Assembly (NCBI RefSeq): GCF_001625215.2
Contig: NC_030382.2
Span: 36,153,264-36,217,263 of the forward strand
Origin: Daucus carota subsp. sativus
Lineage: Eukaryota; Streptophyta; Magnoliopsida; Apiales; Apiaceae
Direction: 5' to 3'
DNA length: 64,000 nt
Below, piece after piece: positions 63,846 to 64,000 of the stretch. The translations under genes were made by a program, and so were the position numbers. Numbering within the stretch: the first letter of the stretch is position 1; every line of letters starts with the position of its first letter. The notes beneath the pieces were generated by a model. The model saw nothing but the letters and a program-made list of their open reading frames with translations. It made no database searches and had not been told where the DNA came from.

Positions 63846-64000
63846 GAGTAGATAATTCAAACAGCAAAACCTACATTTTCAGCAAGATAAGGAAACATTA
63901 AAGGAGCAGTTCTGAGGGAAGGAACTATAAATAAAATGATCTTACAGTTAGACGGATAATGAACTCTAAAGTTTCTACAGATCGAGCGACTCTGATGGAC
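63846..64000. other. Upstream edge of the B3 gene
   Basis: It should hold the promoter and 5' UTR of the minus-strand B3 gene. The window ends before a distinct promoter can be called. Confidence 0.4.

Overview
The window is AT-rich plant nuclear DNA. Its genes have many introns with canonical GT/AG borders, it carries abundant plant MITEs, and it encodes plant-specific families (TRF-like Myb, DCD, REM/B3, alpha-expansin, FAR1-type transposase). A eudicot is very likely. An asterid such as a member of the Apiaceae is my guess only. I rebuilt all spliced models by hand from splice sites, reading phase and family motifs. No transcript evidence was available.

Five parts read as host sequence: (1) a minus-strand telomere-repeat-binding TRFL/TRP-type gene (CDS 3412-7729, probable 5' leader exon near 9587-9635); (2) a plus-strand rhomboid protease gene (24877-29939) with a 3.5 kb intron; (3) a plus-strand DCD-domain gene (33687-37485); (4) a plus-strand alpha-expansin (43535-45042); (5) at the right edge, a minus-strand pair of REM-type B3 genes, one intact (62351-63845) and one broken by frameshifts (59924-61402).

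Two large transposons fill much of the rest. 12085-23848 is an 11.8 kb Mutator-like element sitting in a (TA)n microsatellite. It has degenerate terminal inverted repeats and two convergent multi-exon genes: a 1056-aa protein ending in a Ulp1-type cysteine protease, and a FAR1-type MULE transposase that is open over 784 codons except for one TAG. This gene pairing resembles Kaonashi (KI) MULEs. From about 46.77 kb to 59.54 kb is a Helitron coding block: a 12-exon RepHel gene (1756 aa, HUH Rep plus PIF1-like helicase), followed by two tandem RPA70-like single-strand-binding genes. A segment holding the helicase 3' end is duplicated inside a RepHel intron, and an N-terminal exon is duplicated after the RepHel stop. 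The B3 pair lies immediately downstream and converges on the second RPA gene. Whether it is host DNA or cargo cannot be decided without the Helitron termini.

The intergenic DNA holds several MITEs: Stowaway-like, Tourist/Harbinger-like with TTA duplications, a hAT-like element with a perfect 8-bp duplication, and two nests in which one MITE sits inside another. There are also long (TA)n and (CA)n tracts and a 19-base G run.
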